Source of the DNA: a virus
DNA length: 34,649 nt
IMG/VR virus record: IMGVR_UViG_3300029950_000051
Coordinates: 1-34,649 of that record
Direction: 5' to 3' (one strand)
The notes beneath the pieces were generated by a model. It made no database searches. It was not told where the DNA came from and saw nothing but the letters and a program-made list of their open reading frames with translations. The translations under genes and the position numbers were made by a program. Position 1 is the first letter of the stretch. Each line of letters opens with the position of its first letter. This document shows, in pieces, positions 32,053 through 34,649 of the stretch.

Positions 32053-32697
32053 ATGGATATTGTTCAGAGATTAGAACTGGCGGCAGAAGCCGGTGAAGTT
32101 TTAGACGTTATTTATCATGGTGGAAGCCAGCCTGGCGCTACCAGAAAGCTGACGCCTATCCGCGTTAATGGTCATAAGTTTCATGCTAAGTGCATGGAAA
32201 CCGGCAAATTCAAATTCTATATGATTGAGAAGCTGGAAATTATTGGCGAGCCGCTGCCCCTTCCTGATGACTGGACGCCGGACCATGTTATTCAGTACGA
32301 AAAAGAAAAGTATCGTAATCAAAAACCACAGCGTGACCCTGCGGAGTTTGCCGAAACAACCATGACGGCAATGGCTGATGCTGGCTGGGTTGTTATGCAC
32401 AACCTTGCGGCTGTTGAAGTAGACGGAACCGAGTACCTTTCCGGCATGTTCTTTTTGCATTCTAAGTTTAAAAGCGGAAAGCCTAAAAAAACTCCGACCC
32501 TCTCTTTCTCGATTCAGCCATATGAAACTGAACTGGGTGAATTTCCGGACGAATCCACAACCACTGTACAGCCAAAGGCCCGGCCCTATGGGGTTTATGG
32601 CAAGTGCAAAGGTAAGGCATTTTCTTCACTGAATTCTGCCGCTGATTACTTTAACGAACAGGCTGCGTTGCTGGCCATGAAATATCTGGAGTCATAA
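32053..32697 (+). CDS. WYL-like domain protein
   Basis: A 214-residue protein. The N-terminal AGEVLDVIYHGGSQPGATRK then LTPIRVNGHKFHAKCMETGKFKFYMIEKLEII (residues 12-65) is the pattern of WYL-type ligand-binding domains. The rest is a mixed fold (YETELGEFP..., then KAFSSLNSAADYFNEQ). WYL proteins sense nucleic acid or nucleotide ligands and often regulate defence loci. No HTH is visible, so it may be a sensor rather than a repressor. It ends three bases before the integrase ATG. Confidence 0.5.
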   Translation: MDIVQRLELAAEAGEVLDVIYHGGSQPGATRKLTPIRVNGHKFHAKCMETGKFKFYMIEKLEIIGEPLPLPDDWTPDHVIQYEKEKYRNQKPQRDPAEFAETTMTAMADAGWVVMHNLAAVEVDGTEYLSGMFFLHSKFKSGKPKKTPTLSFSIQPYETELGEFPDESTTTVQPKARPYGVYGKCKGKAFSSLNSAADYFNEQAALLAMKYLES

Positions 32698-32699
32698 CC

Positions 32700-33893
32700 A
32701 TGCGCCAGTTAATTCATATCGACAAAGCCGGGCATATTATCGGTGAGTTTCCGCACGATATTAATGCCGGTTTTCAGGATTGCCGCCGAGGGCTTCGCCG
32801 CCGTCTGGTGAATGTTAAAGAGGCCGGTCAGATGCCGCTTGATGTGGCATTAAAGCTGGCCGAAGAACGCTATAAGCTGGAAGAAAAGCGCATCCGCGAA
32901 GTGCAGTTTGTTGCCGACGAAAAGCGCAAGCAGGCGGAATACCGGCGTAAAAATATGTCGTTCTCGGATGCTGCTGATAACTGGCTGAAGCATGTGGCTG
33001 TGGTGAATTCGGAATCAACCGTTGCGCATTATGCGCAGACGATCCGCTTGTATTTATCTACCGTTGGCGACCACCGCCTGCGCGATTTTGGCCGCGAACA
33101 TAACATCAGGTTTTTTGATGAACTGGCGAAGGTTAAAGCGGTTAACCGTGGTGACCGTACCATTTCAGCAGCAACCCAGAATATGCACATGCGTCAGCTG
33201 GCTGTGTTTCTGGGCTGGGCGAATGATAACGAGATGATCGACAAGTTACCGCGCCTGAAGAAGGCACAGCCCAAGGTGAAGGAGATGGAAGTATTCAGCC
33301 TGCAACACCTGGAGCAACTGAAAAAGTGGTTGCTGTCTAATATTGAAAATTCTGCCCAGGGTCGGCCTGCCGTTAACGCCCGTAACCTGTACCGCGCTTT
33401 TATGCTGGCCACCAATGCCCTGCTGCGTAAGGGTGCCATCGGCGCATTGCCGCTATCCGGCATTGATCTGGATGTAAAGCTGGTTCGTATTCGTGATGTG
33501 CCAGAGCTGGGCTGGAAGAACAAGGCAAATCGCTGGCCGAATAAACCTATGAATAACCGCCTGTATGAATTCCTGCGTGATGACCTTGCGGCCCGCGATC
33601 CGGCAGAGCGTTGGTATCTGGATGATGGCCGGGGCAACCCTTGGTATGCCGACCCGTCACACATCAGCAAAGCCATGACCCGCGCCTGTAAAGCCGCTGG
33701 CCTGCCGGGTGGTGTGAAGCCGTTTCACTGGGGAATGCGCGCCGCTCTGATTACCTGGCTGCTGAACAACGGTGAAAGCCCGCAGAAGGTGCAGCAACTG
33801 GCTGACCATGCCAGCGTTACGACCACCATGCGCTACTTCAACACGCGAGAAGCGAGCCAGCAGGAGGCGGTCGATAGGCTGCCGGAAATCTGA
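32700..33893 (+). CDS. int: Tyrosine integrase
   Basis: A 397-residue tyrosine recombinase. An N-terminal arm-binding part and a core-binding SAM-like domain (DAADNWLKHVAVVNSESTVA, residues 88-107) precede the catalytic domain: Arg243 (ALLRKGAI), Arg347 (HWGMR), His370 (LADHAS) and Tyr379 (MRYF). The usual HxxR box is replaced: the residue three before Arg347 is Trp344, while His343 lies one before it. Lies beside the tRNA-type attachment site; it catalyses integration and, with the Cox-like protein, excision. ATG preceded by the stop of the WYL gene at three bases. Confidence 0.92.
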   Translation: MRQLIHIDKAGHIIGEFPHDINAGFQDCRRGLRRRLVNVKEAGQMPLDVALKLAEERYKLEEKRIREVQFVADEKRKQAEYRRKNMSFSDAADNWLKHVAVVNSESTVAHYAQTIRLYLSTVGDHRLRDFGREHNIRFFDELAKVKAVNRGDRTISAATQNMHMRQLAVFLGWANDNEMIDKLPRLKKAQPKVKEMEVFSLQHLEQLKKWLLSNIENSAQGRPAVNARNLYRAFMLATNALLRKGAIGALPLSGIDLDVKLVRIRDVPELGWKNKANRWPNKPMNNRLYEFLRDDLAARDPAERWYLDDGRGNPWYADPSHISKAMTRACKAAGLPGGVKPFHWGMRAALITWLLNNGESPQKVQQLADHASVTTTMRYFNTREASQQEAVDRLPEI

Positions 33894-33922
33894 TTTTTAT
33901 GTCAAATTCATGTCAACTTTTC

Positions 33923-33946
33923 AGGAGAAAATAAAAACTCCTTTTT
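33923..33946 (+). terminator. Integrase terminator
   Basis: Stem AGGAG/CTCCT with an A-rich loop followed by TTTT. Just upstream, ATGTCAA occurs twice 10 bp or so apart (ATGTCAA...ATGTCAA near 33899-33916), which could be integrase arm sites. Confidence 0.65.
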
Positions 33947-33972
33947 AAACAAGGGTTTATAGGTGATACCCC

Positions 33973-34022
33973 GACGACTCATAATCGGCAGGTCCCCAGT
34001 TCAAGTCTGGGTGGGCCCACCA
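33973..34022 (+). other. attR: 3' half of tRNA with CAT anticodon
   Basis: CGACTCATAATCGG is an anticodon arm with loop CTCATAA (anticodon CAT), followed by a T arm CCCAG-TTCAAGT-CTGGG and an acceptor end TGGGCCC-A-CCA. The 5' half of a tRNA is absent. Left of the anticodon stem the sequence (GACGA) no longer pairs well with TCGGC, so I place the phage-host joint near the anticodon. The acceptor and anticodon arm resemble tRNA-Ile2 (CAU, lysidine) more than elongator tRNA-Met. This marks the int-proximal end of the prophage. Confidence 0.8.
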
Positions 34023-34075
34023 TTTTTTTCCTGTCCAAATTCTGTTTGTGTGCGGTAATGCTCCTAGTGAGCAGA

Positions 34076-34207
34076 TTTCTAGATAACTTGAGCATTCTGC
34101 CAGATTTGGCCTCAGTTTCTAGATAACTTGAGCACATCAACCTCATCCCTGAAAACCAAATCTCCCTGTAAACCGCATCAATGCTGAGTTTCTAGATAAC
34201 TTGAGCA
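34076..34207 (+). repeat. Three perfect 19-bp direct repeats
   Basis: TTTCTAGATAACTTGAGCA occurs at 34076-34094, 34116-34134 and 34189-34207, with spacings of 40 and 73 bp. They are identical, on the same strand. No transposase is in the window. Possibly terminal repeats of an IS21-type element or remnants, or a set of protein-binding sites; not CRISPR (spacing too irregular and too few). Confidence 0.9.
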
Positions 34208-34406
34208 GGCCGCCGCACATTTCACGCAAAGATGGCTTGGCCAGAAAGCAATTATTCTCCGAAGCACAACATAAAACCATTCCCGCACCAACCCTAGGCA
34301 TACTCATACTTAATTATCAATTCTATTAATTGAGTATACGCAATACATTGATTTCTGCGCACTCACCCCAAGCTACAACTTAACTTCACTATATAGAGAT
34401 GACGCC
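34208..34406. promoter_or_regulatory. Upstream region of small duplicated protein
   Basis: About 200 bp with no reading frame of note. It holds an imperfect inverted repeat ATACTTAATT...AATTGAGTAT (near 34307-34337) with an inner perfect TCAATT-CTATT-AATTGA (34317-34333) that may be an operator or promoter element for the next gene. No clear -35/-10 pair. Confidence 0.4.
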
Positions 34407-34649
34407 ATGAATAAAAAACAAACCTCAGACTCAGTAGCTAGTCTGGCAGCGAAAGTGCTACAAGACCCAAATGCGTCTGCAACTGCCAAGAAACTTGCAG
34501 GATCAGCACTTTCACAATCAGGAACACAAAACCAGACCAGTTCGGAAATGGAGTCATTAGCGTCGTTAGTTATGCGTAGCGAAAAATACAGTGATGCATC
34601 AAAAGAATTAGCAGGCTCAGTTCTCTCCCAATCTAACAAAAAAAGATAA
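34407..34649 (+). CDS. Small protein with two internal repeats
   Basis: An 80-residue protein with a duplication: VASLAAKVLQDPNASATAKK then LAGSALSQSG (residues 10-39), and again LASLVMRSEKYSDASKE then LAGSVLSQSN (near 50-77). The family is found as small orphan genes in genomic islands; I know no function. Acidic-neutral, helical, no membrane segment. It is complete and ends at the window edge. It lies outside the prophage by the attachment site. Confidence 0.7.
   Translation: MNKKQTSDSVASLAAKVLQDPNASATAKKLAGSALSQSGTQNQTSSEMESLASLVMRSEKYSDASKELAGSVLSQSNKKR

Noticed and set aside
33949-34022. Complete tRNA gene
   Set aside because: Only the anticodon, T and acceptor 3' parts exist; D arm and 5' acceptor strand are absent, so it is an attachment-site remnant.
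34076-34207. Three repeats considered as CRISPR
   Set aside because: Only three copies, spacings 40 and 73 bp from start to start, no cas genes, no dyad in the repeat.

Overview
The window is most of a P2-like temperate myophage (prophage) from a gammaproteobacterium, followed at the right by about 0.6 kb of host DNA. The host is inferred only from gene families and base use (mid-GC, possibly marine, Oceanospirillales/Marinobacter-like); nothing here names the species. Support for the phage call: P2-type capsid set L, M, N, O, P, Q; tail set R, sheath, tube, tape measure, J, I, fibre, V; an Ogr zinc finger; a gpA-type HUH initiator; a repressor beside divergent early genes; and a tyrosine integrase next to a tRNA 3' half.

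Layout. Positions 1-17015 (minus strand) hold the late block, read from right to left: scaffold/protease, capsid, small terminase, head and tail completion, sheath, tube, an embedded lysis cassette, tail chaperone with an apparent -1 frameshift, tape measure, baseplate, I, tail fibre plus its chaperone, and baseplate hub/spike proteins. Many junctions are 1-4 bp overlaps, pointing to translational coupling. Positions 17239-20527 (plus strand) hold large terminase, portal and ogr.

Positions 20528-22300 are a regulatory and accessory patch: two small XRE regulators with palindromic operators, and a HicA-like protein paired with an HTH partner behind two tandem 18-bp operators, closed by a strong bidirectional terminator. 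Positions 22408-30187 (minus strand) are the early block: a Cox-like HTH gene, then DEDDh exonuclease, MazG-like pyrophosphohydrolase, HTH protein, a 39-aa membrane microprotein, small zinc-ribbon protein, the rolling-circle initiator, an unusual double-length CsrA-like protein, a membrane protein with a long Gln/Asn/Lys-rich tail, and a possible single-strand-binding protein.

Positions 30360-33893 (plus strand) carry the lysogeny side: repressor, three cargo genes of unknown function, and integrase. The repressor's C-terminus and the N-terminus of the next gene's membrane protein share a short glycine-rich motif, an arrangement reminiscent of motif-mediated signalling pairs. The integrase is followed by a terminator and by the 3' half of a tRNA with a CAT anticodon, taken as one attachment site. 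Beyond it lie three perfect 19-bp direct repeats and a small internally duplicated protein, probably host or another mobile element.

Working model: the repressor holds a strong early promoter shut; induction fires the Cox-like and replication genes; Ogr then activates the late blocks. The best candidates for undescribed biology are the double CsrA, the repressor-membrane protein motif pair with its cargo genes, and the operator-controlled HicA-like module.
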